Of a DNA stretch of 64,000 nucleotides, positions 1 through 11,931 are shown piece by piece. The stretch is from Bidens hawaiensis (lineage: Eukaryota > Streptophyta > Magnoliopsida > Asterales > Asteraceae). A model generated the notes under the pieces. The model ran no database searches, was not told the DNA's origin, and saw nothing but the letters and a program-made list of their open reading frames with translations. Both the position numbers and the translations under genes were made by a program. How positions within the stretch are numbered: the stretch's first letter is position 1; each line of letters begins with the position of its first letter. The stretch lies in contig JAIQDT010000667.1 in assembly GCA_021521415.1 (NCBI GenBank), positions 103,059 through 167,058 on the forward strand, written 5' to 3'.

Positions 1-800
1 CCCGTTCTTTTCACAAAACGAACACTACTCGTTTTACCCGAAACAAACCAAATAACTCGTTTACTATCAAGTTTATTACTTTATCAATAATCATGACCCT
101 ATCTATCATCCTACCAAGTTTCATGCAAATTCGGGCACGAAAAGTAAACTATTTTAACAAAAACGTACTATTGAGATTTTTGTCCGAAATCACTCGAGAA
201 GCCAAAAACCATATCAAACGAACTCCTATTTGATTGATTCAAGCGGCCACGGAACCGTCATGCCGAGATATACCCGCTCCGCCCACTTTCGACACCGGAA
301 TCCGCTGCAACAGTCGCCGGAATACTGAATAATTGCCGGAAAACTCTGTTTTTAGCTGTTACGGTTTTGCTGATAAAGTTTCGGACTTCCTAACCTCCGA
401 TCGACGATCTGATCATTGGAAATTTTCAGTTATATTCCATGAACACGAATTTAAAATTTGAGACCGATCCGACGGTTATATCTCCGAGAATATTCGTGTC
501 TTCGTGGGTGGTTTTCTCAAAAACGAGAATTGGAGAAGTGTGTGTTTTTTATGGTGTAGGCTATGGTGTAGAAATTGATGAAAATGGAAAGGATTAGGCT
601 TTAAGGGGTATTTATACTCCCTTAAGCTCATGGACCTTAGGCCCATTTTTCCTTTTTGGTTCATAATTAATTCCATCTAATTAGCCTACTTATTCTTCCA
701 TTCTTATTATTTTACTAATTCTCTACTAACTCAAGTAAAATTTTCCACCATAAATAAATAATATATTAAATATTATTCTTAGAAATTTCGGGATGTTAAA
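1..800 (-). mobile_element. Partial LTR of a minus-strand Ty3-like retrotransposon
   Basis: On the minus strand the LTR starts near 800 with TTTAACATCCCG, a decayed form of the TGTAACATCCCG start seen at 5072. It is preceded by a purine-rich tract, GAAGGTGGGAAGATT (minus strand, 815-801), that looks like a polypurine tract. A TATA box reads TATAAATACCC on the minus strand at about 617-607. The GC-richer stretch downstream of it (about 240-420) would be transcribed leader. No coding frame above 70 codons is credible. The LTR runs off the left edge, so its 3' end, PBS and target duplication cannot be seen. Ty3 assignment is inferred from the TGTAACA-style start and neighbouring elements. Confidence 0.55.
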
Positions 801-815
801 AATCTTCCCACCTTC

Positions 816-3800
816 TGTCACACCCCGAAAATCTTAACTTAACACAGCGGAAGTCTTAACTTAAGCCATTTGGGTTATGACTGATGCCGATAGCCAATAA
901 CAATAACCAATTTGTAATAAAATCATTATCTTTTCTTAAAGAAAATATTTTACATTATCAGAGTTTATTACACGTGCTATTACACGGTTTACATTATTCC
1001 AACTTTGTTCAAACACCACATGCCCTCCTTTCCATACCACCTCGAAATCTTCACTTACCTGAAAAGCATATTAAAATATCGATCAACACAATGTGTTGGT
1101 AAGTTTCCCTTTATAACAAAATAGTCCTTATATATATATATATATATATATGAATCGAAAACATCACTCATATAATAATTAAAACCGATATCAATTAGTG
1201 TGTAATCGTCACTACACCCCGAATTATATCCAAAATATCCACGTATAATGGCTTACTACCATTATAACACCAACCGTGTGTAATGATCTACGTCATTACA
1301 TCACCAAAAACAATAGGCATTTCATTTCTTAAACAAATTGTGTTGTTGTAAACTAGCTAAGAATGCAACATTACGTATGACTATCTTAGTTGATAACTCG
1401 AAACATACCATACTCAAAATATACCCACTTTTAACCCAGCGCAATTGGAAGTGGGGGGCGTCACCCTGATAGATCTACCCATATTTATGTGCCATTACTA
1501 ATTCGGTTAACAGTTATTTAGCCAACTAGACTAATCCCGCATTAGACACAATTTGTAAAATAAATTCCTTTACACATCAACGAAAACCATATGTAATAAA
1601 GAATATGTTTTTCCCCAAAACACAATTAAATATCGATTTGAAAACAATTCCAGTTAAAAAACGATGGGGTTCGATAGAGAAACTCATGGTTTTGTAGCTT
1701 TTCATTTTCCAAAAATCCCGTGTCCTATATTAGAACACGTTTTGTTAATAAAAACTTGGTTTTAGTTTTTATACAAAACTCTTTTTAATTTATTAGTCCT
1801 ACTCTAGTATACACATAAGCACATAGCAAATAAATGAGAACACATAGTTCGATTTTGTGTTAACTATTATTTAACTAATTAAATTAATTAATAAAAAATA
1901 AAAATAGAATATTTTAAGTTTCAGTTGCTGGAGATTTTTAAGAAAATATTAATCTTCTATTTTTCACAAAATTTGTCAGTTTTATGCTTAAAATGCATTG
2001 TTTCGTTTTTCGTTTAAAATGTAACTTATAAATTATGGAAAATACTTGTTACATATATATTAATCAAGTTTTACAAGTTAACTTGTGAAAATATATTATT
2101 TTCATTTTTGTTAATATTTTCTCAAAATAGCAACTTTTTAACGTTTTCGTGTCGGATTTCATGACAAGAACCGTTTAGGACTAAGTTTTATTTTCTTGTC
2201 CTATTCTCATGTATTAACTTATGTTTTACATGAGTATTTTAACACTTTAGGGGTTGTTCTAAATCAGTCCCTAACAGTTGTGTCGGTTTCGTTCGAAAAG
2301 CCGATTTTTTGACTGTTTAAGTTACCGACGAGTCAAATAAATTACACAAGTCTATACTAATCATCCTATGAACTAAACACACATATAATAACATATAATT
2401 TACCATAAATTGCAGTTGTGACTATATATGTTCATAAGATACCTTAATCGAGTTTTTCGGTTCCTAGTTCGTATTTTAGATTACCTTAACAATGATATTA
2501 GTTAAGCTTGTTATTTATATATATATACAATTATTATTAAATATCTTTAAAAATCTAGATCTTTAACCTCTTTTCTATCTTTAACCTCTTTTCTAAGCTT
2601 CTAATAATTCCAAAATATTACTTTTAAGAAAAAGGTTTCTATTCTATTTTAGAAGAATCTATGTTTTCATGATCCAAGTCTTTGTTCTTTTCAACAATTG
2701 TCATGTTTTAGTATTAAGATAATTCTATTCCTTTATAACAAATTACTTTTATATTATTCCCGTCTTTTTCAACTTATAATCATTAATTCAAATTAAAGAT
2801 TATGGATTTATAAAATTTTCTAAATGTTGTTCTAACAAAGTTTCCCATTTTAGTAACTTATTATTTGATAATTCTAATTAATCTAATTCTTTCACTTTAA
2901 TTAAATACAATTATATGTTTACTTTATTCAATTAGTTTGATATGGTTACATATATCCTAAATAATCTATTCTATTTTATTCTTTTAATTCACCATTTAAT
3001 AAAGTTTCTATCTTTAGCAAGGTGTTGTTTATTTAAGATCCAAGTTTCAAATTATACATCCTATCTTATTTTAAGTTTTTACTAATCACTTATTGATTTC
3101 ATTCATTATAAGTATTTATATCAAAATCCAATTTTTCATTTTTTCTTAAATTAAAGTTTCCTTATTTATTAGTTCCAACAATTTTCAGGTTTCAATTATC
3201 AATTCTAACATGCAACCTATCTTACTTACATTTAAGTTGTCCTATAATACCTTTTGATCCAAAAATGTGTTCAAAATATCTTAATTAACTTAATACCAAA
3301 AATCCCCAATTTTCTCAATTATGAACACATTCTTGTTTTATCCATCTCTAATAACACTTTTCAACAATCTAAACCCATATTAACAAGTTTAGGATCAACA
3401 ATCAATCTCAAACTTTATTCTAATAACAAATCCTAGAATCAAATTTATCAAGTTCATCAAATATCCAAGAGATTATTAATATCTCAAATTAATCAATATA
3501 GGGTCTTTAGGATATATGTATGCATGTGTATGGAGTTTTGATTCTCTCATACATATATATACATATATCCATGACACACATACATATAAATACACTACAC
3601 ACATTATCAATCTTCCAATCAAACTCAAGTATATCTAATCTTGTATATTCATAATCAACACTCAATCAATCTTAACATAATACTTACTTGGATATTGAGA
3701 TTTTGGAAGATGAAATTGTTGTTTATGTGTGAGTGATGTATTATACTTCCTTCCTAATAGTGCTTTAATAGTTTTATCCTTGCCTTGATCTTGACTTAAG

Positions 3801-4598
3801 CCTCCATGTTCTTGATTAAGTGAGCGTGTGTTTGATTGTTAATTTAATTTTTGAATTTGAGTTGGATGGTTGGGGGGTTTGGGGCCGTAGGTTATAAGGG
3901 GGAAGAGGGAGAGGGGGTAGAGTGTTGAGTTGGTGTTTAGAGTGGTGAGTTGGTGGGTTAGAATAGTATGGTGAAGTGTTTAGATGGTTAACAAGTGTTT
4001 TTCTTCTAGAAGCTAATCGTTAAGAGTTTACTTGGGAATGTTTGATTGGAACACATGGGGAATAAGGTGTCCAAGGGTGGGGCGGCCTAGGGGTGGGGTA
4101 TATGAGGGGTTTTAATCAATAACTAGGTATTTTAGGTTATTCGTTTAACGTATTTCGTGTTTTAAATATCCAAACGAATTCCGTTTTCAATCATTTTTTC
4201 AGACTTTGAACGAAATCAAATTCCTGACAGTATGGACCATAGAAATCATTTTCTTGAAAATAGTTTATGTTGGGTCCTTTCCGGGTCCTGTACTGGCTTG
4301 TGTTTGCGTATTTTTCAATTTTCGTGATTTGAGCCTTCCTAAATTATATTTTTATGTTGTCTTACATGTTTTCATATATATTTTTGATTTTTGAGATTGT
4401 TTAATCAATCTAATGATTTATTTACTTTCTGGCTCGCTGCCCGAGGTATTTGCATGTTTTTCTCGTTTTGTGCCGAAATTTGGACTTATTGTTGACTTTG
4501 CAAGATAATAAACTTTAATAAATAGGGATTTTATAAATAAAGTGATATTAGGATGGATAATCATGATTACATTATGAAAAAATTTGCCAGATGTTACA
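816..4598 (-). mobile_element. Putative long LTR of a second minus-strand Ty3-like element
   Basis: On the minus strand this segment starts TGTAACATCTGG at 4598 and ends in GGGGTGTGACA at 816, matching the TG...CA boundaries and the gggtgtgaca 3' end shared by the chromovirus LTRs at 37628 and 58165. The tract just upstream on the minus strand (about 4625-4599, with TTTCGAGGACGAAACC) resembles the 'gggacgaaa' stretch that precedes the 3' LTRs at 43390 and 62824. The interior is AT-rich with no coding frame. The length (about 3.8 kb) is long for one LTR, so it may contain later insertions or be a composite of fragments. Confidence 0.4.
1129..1151. repeat. (TA)n microsatellite
   Basis: About 11 TA units in an AT-rich stretch. 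It lies inside the putative long LTR. Confidence 0.9.
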
Positions 4599-5002
4599 CC
4601 TTATAAGAGGTTTCGTCCTCGAAACCTGCTTAATCCTTGTAAAAGGAATACTTCCTGTATTCACTTCTTTTCTTTAGCTTCTTGACTTATCAGTTTATCC
4701 TTTGTCTTACAATCAACGAGTGATCTTAATAAGTTTTAGCTTTCTTAGGTAGCTTGTCCATGAAGTCTTCGATGATGCGCTTCCTTATCCAGACTTTGCA
4801 AGTGCATATCACTTCCATAAGCATGCTCTTTTTTCTTGTCTTTAAATAGAAACATTGCACTTACTGTCATTACACTTAGCACTAAATGACCATTCCGTCT
4901 GATTAAAATCTTTAGCAAATATACTGCTTTGCAATGCATTCAAAACATATTAATTCCCAAAAGGAAACATTTCCAGTTTCTTTTTAAGGATTACTTCTTG
5001 AA
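4599..5002 (-). mobile_element. 3' internal tail of a minus-strand Ty3-like element
   Basis: This segment lies upstream, on the minus strand, of the LTR start at 4598. It has the GAGGACGAAACC tract next to the LTR and no preserved frame. It ends abruptly at the second copy of the other LTR's first 70 bp. I read it as a truncated internal region; no protein domain is recognisable. Confidence 0.35.
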
Positions 5003-5072
5003 CTCAAGTAACTTTTCCACCATAAATAAATAATATATTAAATATTATTCTTAGAAATTTCGGGATGTTACA
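5003..5072 (-). repeat. Second copy of the 70-bp LTR start
   Basis: Positions 5003-5072 repeat 728-800 in direct orientation, nearly base for base. On the minus strand the copy starts TGTAACATCCCGAAATTTC. It is the better preserved LTR terminus. Similarity stops at CTCAAGTAA, so only the first 70 bp of an LTR remain here. Confidence 0.6.
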
Positions 5073-7955
5073 TTATTATACAAGACATATTATAATTGTT
5101 TGTTTATTGTTGGAGGTTATAAACAATAAACCGTAATATTCTATTTTATAATTATATATATAATGTTTCTAAACATTTGAGGTTTAACAAACATAATTAT
5201 CTCCACATCTTACTATACCATCTCCACCCACATAAGCATTCTCCATAATCATAAGACTCTTCTTCCATTCAAATCTTCTATAATGTAAGCTCCTAAACCC
5301 TTAATTATGTTTTTTATATTTCAAATAGTATTTGACTTAACTCTTTTGTCATTTTATGTTGCAGTTACTTTTGTCATGTATCATTTTTATAGATAAATGA
5401 TATAGATTTTGGTGTACAAATGATGAACATGTTCATGTTTTGTTAATTGCCAACAAACATTTTATTTTAACTTATTTGTCAAAATAGCTTTAGGTTATTG
5501 ATGCTCAGGTGTCTATTATTTGCTGAATGAGACATAGAAAATAAAACATCATACATTAAATTAAGTTTTTAGATATAGTTTATGTTTTATTTGAACATTT
5601 AATAATGTTTAATCCTAATTTCGGTTTTACTAAGACAACCATCCGAATATATGACAATAACATTGATATTAATTATTCATTAATTTTTAAATTCAAATAA
5701 TTTGACTCCATATCAATTCTTAATTACAAATTTTATATAATCATTCAATTATTTTCTTATATTTGGAAAAAAAAACTAAAAAGAAATTATAAAATAATTC
5801 TTATATGTATAAAATTCTGAAATCTCGGATAACTCATGGTGTTAAATTGCTGAACTTAATAACATACACTCATTCTATTATTGTATACTGAATTCTCGGA
5901 TCAATCTGTATTAACTTTAATTTATAACTACAATTACAAAATTAATTAATTTTTATGCTCCATCGTCAACATTCCATAATTTCAACAAGGTAGATACATT
6001 ATTTTATAAACAAAGCAAATAACTTCTAAAAATAAATATATAACTGTTTTTTGTTATAATTTCTAAAAATATCCAACTATTTTTTGAATTATTTGTTAGT
6101 GTTTGTTATACAGGGTACGACTAGCATGCATTTCTAGATTATTGGTTTATCTGCAAATGACTTGCAAGAGCAGGTGCATGCGTTATCCTATGTGTAAGTC
6201 ATATAACTAATTAACCGATTCAGATGAAGTTTAACTTCAATATTAGTGATACGTGCATAAGTAGTTACACTGGATTATGCAAGTATTAAAAGAGCATAAT
6301 TGTCATATCTATAACTAAATGTGGTAATGCAACAATTTTATGTATTTTCTTTAGGTGGGAAACTTCTTATATTTGCTAGATTAAAATGTTATTATTAATT
6401 ATGATAAAACTAGAAATTAGATATCACGAATTCCAGATGATGTGGCTTTTAGGGAATGGAAATTTGATTAGAGAATGGATGCAAACAAAAGCAATAAGGG
6501 AAATGAATGCAAAAGTAACATTTGGGCATGAAGTTTTAGTTTGATTATCTAAGGTCTAATTGGTTCTTCATACATAACAGTATTCGATTTATAACAATAT
6601 ATTTTTGGATATGACAAATTTACCCTTGCATATTTGTGTCTTCTTTTGCTATGAAATGATAAATTTTGTCAAATTCATTTAGTTTTGTTGTGTATAAATC
6701 AAATTGTGTAACATACAAATCTTTCATATTTACCTACTAACCTTTTGTTTTAACCCAATTTGGGACTTTAACACTCATTCAAGAAAATGAAACATTTTTT
6801 TCATAGTTTTGTTCTTTTTGGTATTTATTCTATTCATTCATTTATTAATAATATATGATTATGTAACATAGTTTTGGTTTCTGGATTTGCAGGTTTGTAA
6901 TCGTCTTTCTCAGTGTCCATCTAAGATGGAATGATACATAAGACCTGGTTGTGTAGTTCAATTTATTTATCCATGTCATCTTCCTTTTGAGATCAAGTAA
7001 GTTATTAAATAAACAAAATAAATTACACAAAAGGTTCATGTAGTATGCATGAATTACATATTGGTTCCCTACGTATTAAATATTACTGAATATGTTCGGT
7101 AAGTTTGCGATCAAGATGGTTTGGTACAAAATGGTTTAGTATAATCATTTTGAAGAAGTGACAATAGCTTATTTAACTGTTAATTTTGTACAACTCATTT
7201 GGGTTGGTGAAAATTATTAACTGTCGATTGTTTAACAAAATTTACTTTGTGTTGGTAAAAATTATAAAGTGACAGTAGCTGGTTTAATAAAAATTATATT
7301 GAAATTTAAGTTGTTGTTCGAGTCTTCGTCTCCAATTATTTCAACGTTATAAAGAGAAATTTTTTAATATGTGACAACATTTTGTTATAAATCATTTTTA
7401 TACACATAAAATGTCTGATAATATCGGTATTAATGTGTTGTTTTAAAATATATCAAACGCTAAGGTTTTGGTTTACAAATTATAATTATAATTAATAGTG
7501 TATATATATATCAAAAACTTATTATAAACTCATAAATAAAAATCATTATATAATATAACTCAATTTACGTATTACATGTAATTTTTTTTTACTTTTATTA
7601 TAATTTTCTTCTGTGTGTAACACGGGCTTTCATTATTAAACATGTTATTATTTCTAATGGTATATTTAATTTGGATGATATTGTTTTTTATTTTTTAAAT
7701 TTTCAGGTGGTGAAGCAAAATTAGTTTCTTTTGTTAGAATATTTGAAGAAGTTGATGATGATTTAATATGAAAGTACATGTTTAGGTCTTTTGTTCATGT
7801 TTTTTGATGGTTTGATGTACACTAACTTATTGTAACTTTAAACTTTTGATATCTAGACATTGTAAATGGTTAACGTATTGGTCCGAAGTTGAAGAAGTTT
7901 TGTTTTACTTGAATTTGTTGTTTAAATTTAATATGTTTGTTGACATGTTTTTCCA
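5073..7955. other. AT-rich spacer, no gene seen
   Basis: No frame with plausible codon use, no splice-consistent exon series and no tRNA-like box pair was found. Short runs of A and T and small TA tracts dominate. A half hairpin, GTGTGTAACACGGG at 7613-7626, resembles the fuller hairpin at 7956-7972, so part of this stretch may be an eroded Helitron-like or TIR element. No terminus was identified. Confidence 0.5.
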
Positions 7956-7972
7956 CCCGTGTGTAACACGGG
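7956..7972 (+). other. Helitron-like 3' terminal hairpin (tentative)
   Basis: CCCGTGT, loop GTA, ACACGGG form a perfect 7-bp stem, followed 10 bases later by CTAT. Plant Helitrons end in a GC-rich hairpin shortly before CTRR. Here the terminal bases are CTAT rather than CTAR and no 5' TC terminus was located, so the assignment is weak. Confidence 0.3.
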
Positions 7973-8035
7973 CCTATACCCTATTTTGTTCATGTATGTT
8001 AGTTTATCTTTGTTCAGTTACCTTTGTCTAGATTT

Positions 8036-8396
8036 TAAACAAACAAACACAAATGTCCATATTTAAATAAACGAACATGAACATAAATATTTGTTAGATT
8101 GAGTATCTGTGGTCTTTTAAAGTTAAATGAATGAATACGAATATGCCCTTATTCGTGTTCATTCGATTCGTTTACAGGCTTTCATTGTTCACATTGATGA
8201 ATATATTGGTTTCAATCTTTAGGCTTTGCCGATTTTATTTGTGCTCGTGAAGCGTTCATGAACACATTAATTTCCTTAATGAACGAAGACATAAAATCTC
8301 GTTTGGTAAGTATTCATGAACACATTATTTTCTTAACGAGCGAACGGACATGAACAAGGCCTTGTTCGTGTTCGTTCGGTTCGTTTACAGCCTTAG
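8036..8396. mobile_element. GTTCG-rich MITE fragment
   Basis: The segment is full of alternating GTTCG/CGAAC and GAACATGAAC words and ends in GGTTCGTTTACAGCCTTA. That end matches the TIR of the intronic element at 18605-19216 (AGGGCTGTAAACGAAC). The left end lacks the TIR, so this copy is truncated or decayed. Confidence 0.5.
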
Positions 8397-9991
8397 GTGG
8401 GTACGTGACGGAAATTCAATGACATCGATTTGATCCGTTATGATTACGATATCAAATACATCTCTATTTATTTGCTTCTCTTACCTTATAACAAAACAGA
8501 TTAATATTAACTAGTAATATTACCTTTCTCCATTTTTGGTGCTGTTTCTTACCCGTTTTCATTTTAGATGATAAAAAACCTACTTTGCTTACATCTAATG
8601 ATACCTCGAACAACTTTTGACTAGTCAAATCCTTAAAGTCTGATCCAAACCAAAATTGATACTTTATTTAAACTAGGATTTAAGATCATGCGCTTCACGA
8701 CGGGACTGTTAAATCAAACAAAAAAATATAAGTAAAAATGTTACACCATAAAATCGTTGCAAGTTGATACGAAGTCAGTCTGTATCAAGTTACGGCATCG
8801 AAACTAAACAAAATAAATAAACATTTCAATGCCAAAATACAACAAATTATCATATGTAGAGCCAAAAAACCCGGCACGTTATAGCTACAACAAACTCAAA
8901 TTCAATTACTATCAACGGCACCAACACAAATTCGTAAACATAAGTAGTAAGCCAAAAAAATATTCTAAAAGGGAGGTAACAAATGTTGAAATGTAGATAT
9001 AAAACCATGTGATGGGATATTTTCAAATCATGAAAAAAGTTTCGCTCTTTGTAATGACGAACAATAAAAAATATGAAAGCAAAGTTTAAGAAAATCATTT
9101 AATCGACAAACAAAACATGTAAGGTCGACACTTGTCCAATTTTAGTGTTTAAAAATATAGTTTGTTAAATATTTTAATTAGTTGAAATAAAAAGTAAATA
9201 AAAGAAATAAACATTATCATATTTATTTATGGAATTTTAGTTATTAATTTAGTAGTTATAATTAATAATTAATAAAATATTAAAAAAATAAATAGTAAAT
9301 TGAATAGTGATTCTGTGAGGAGAATTGAATCCTTTTTTGATACTTTGTTACTATTCTATGAGATATTCCCATATATAGTGGCTCGAACTCATATCGCTTA
9401 TAACCCATTTTAGGTCGAACCTAGTTTTTCTATTTATTCTTTAAAAACTACCAGAACTCAATTTGTTTAATTATAACATGTTTTTTTTTTAAACCAAATG
9501 ATACTTTTTTAAAAATGATCCGAACCCATTTTGCTAACATCATATCCCGTTCTAACCCTAGCATGTTTTAATTGTCTAAGTCCCCGATCTCTGACCCAAA
9601 CCAAAATTGACACTTTTTTAAATGACTTAAACTCATTTTGCTTATAATCCATTTGAGCCAAACCAAAATTAACACTTTTTTAAATGATTTAAACTCATTT
9701 TCCTTATAACCCTGTTTAACCCAAAACAAAAGTAATTATTTATCTGAATGACACGAACTCAATTTACATAAAACATGTTTTAACCCGAACCTAAATTGAT
9801 ACTTTATTTAAATAGTCCGAACTCGTCTTGCTAACATCCCGTTCTAACTTGAACACGTGTTGACTATACTTTTCCAAAAATAGGAATATTAAAACTTAAC
9901 CAAATTGTTCACGATAAATGAAACCCTGTGGAAGCACTAATATTTCACTATGATATAAACTCTTAAGCGTAAAATGGTGAAGATAAAAATA

Positions 9992-10028
<37 letters not shown>

Positions 10029-11931
10029 GTTATTATAATATTAATAAGAACCAACTTTGATTGTTGACTTTAATTTGGGTCGAGGGGAGCAGTCAAATTG
10101 TTGAACTTTATCTCTTAATTTTTCAAGTAGGTAATCAATGCGGTAGTGATCCATTGGCAAAGATGCGTAAAACCTTTAAAACATATGAGTTTGGCTTGGG
10201 ATCAATTGCTACATATAGCAAAAATTAAAGTAATTTGTCGTTCGAAAAAATAAAATAAAATAAGAATTTACAAATGCGTAGATTTCACACATAGCTTACT
10301 AGAAACGCTTGCTCAACCACAGACACTCATGCATATTAAAAACATTATTCAACTCTCAAATGATTTCATGACATTCCATTAGTTTCAATGTTCCTTTTAG
10401 CATTAATTCTTCACAGTATCATTCACAAATTACTTCCACAATTGAATTGGCAAGTCTATTATAAGTAAAAACTTAATCAGAAAGTCAAGCCTAATATTAT
10501 TTTGTCTAACATTAGTCATGTGCGTAATTGCCATATACTGTCATATCAAATGAGCTTTGACTTTGTAAAGTCAACTAAGCCATATTCAATAATAATGTAC
10601 TTTTTCAATCGGGCGACATATTAGACTAGCAGTCATAACTACATCTGGATTCTGAAAATAAATGGTGTCTTGTAAACTATATTCCATGCAGAATACAATT
10701 GACTGCTCTCTTCCTTTTGAATTCCAGTTGTAAGAATTTCTGAAAGTGCTTGCGTGTTTGCTTTATTAAATCACTAACTTGCTTATGCGTTTCGACTTAA
10801 TTCTCCTGCTGGCCGGGTTAGCTACTAGTTCCTAATTCCTTTCGATTAAACAATGACGTCTCAAAAACGTTGACGTGGTAGCCTAATTGCATATTTCTCA
10901 TCTCCTTTTTACTTATGCTTCTGTCAAAGGAGGCCTCAGCTGCTATTTGATCAACGATCTGCTTCAATGGAGGTGATGCAATACTGCTTGTTGGAAATCA
11001 GTCCCTGAAATCTACGCTCTAACATTTGGTTTTATGATTAAGCACCAGATCAGGGCTCACTTTCAATAAACTTGCGCATTAGTTACATATGCCCTAACCA
11101 TCTATTTATATTAAATTACCTCCTAAACACACTTTCACTCAAACTCCTAATATCTAGTAATTCAAACAACTAGTTAAACATGCAATTAAATCAAACTATT
11201 AAACAAGTAAACATGAGAATAAATTAAAATCATCTATTGATCATCCCACTTTTACGCTTAATCACTTTGACTTTATAGAAGAATTAACTTCGAATATCCA
11301 CTATTTTGTTATTTATTTTGATCTAATTGAAACCCATATGACTTAAGAGAGGACATGGGTTGTAATAAAAAACTAAGGATCGATTCTAGTTTTCTTTTCC
11401 TTTATCATATTGGTGGTCTTTCATTTTGATCTTATTAATTATTAATTATTAGACAAAAGTAATGAGATCACATATCGTGGATAAATAAGAGGATTTAATA
11501 CTTCCCATGAGAGGTCGCTGGTCCAAGTATCTGCCCTTGCATCGAGAGAATAACGGTTTTATCAGGTTGTTGGGGTTTTCATCTACGGGGTTTCCGAGTC
11601 GGACTTGAAGTGTCAAATAACCGGTGACGGTTGAATTCCCGTCACATGTAGACTTGGAAAAGACATTATAAAGGTCCGTTTTGTGTATCGAACACGATAC
11701 TTTTGTAATACTTTGCAGTATGTTTTTCTTTTACAAGCCAGGCTTGTACTTCAATTAGCCATTTGTATATGAATTTATTTCATCATATAATTTATAGTGG
11801 ATATCATCGTTACAAAATGGAAAGAAAGATGGTAAACATCACAAATTTATTGTACACATACCCATAGTGGATATTATTATCCATTGTTACATAAATGAAG
11901 AATCATTAACCCGTAACACACTAGCTAGTTG
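8397..11931. other. AT-rich spacer, no gene seen
   Basis: No supported coding region. The stretch from about 9400 to 9870 repeats a loose theme (aacccaaaccaaaattgacac-ttttt-aaatgac...aactcattt) four to five times, a degenerate minisatellite-like or decayed repeat. The segment 11500-11720 is GC-richer and includes a sharp change of composition, but I cannot assign it. Confidence 0.45.
9992..10028. repeat. (AAT)n microsatellite
   Basis: About 12 uninterrupted AAT/TAA units. Confidence 0.9.

Noticed and set aside
8850..9098. 82-codon minus-strand hydrophobic frame
   Set aside because: AT-rich low-complexity composition explains the Phe/Ile/Tyr content; no start context or homology is visible.
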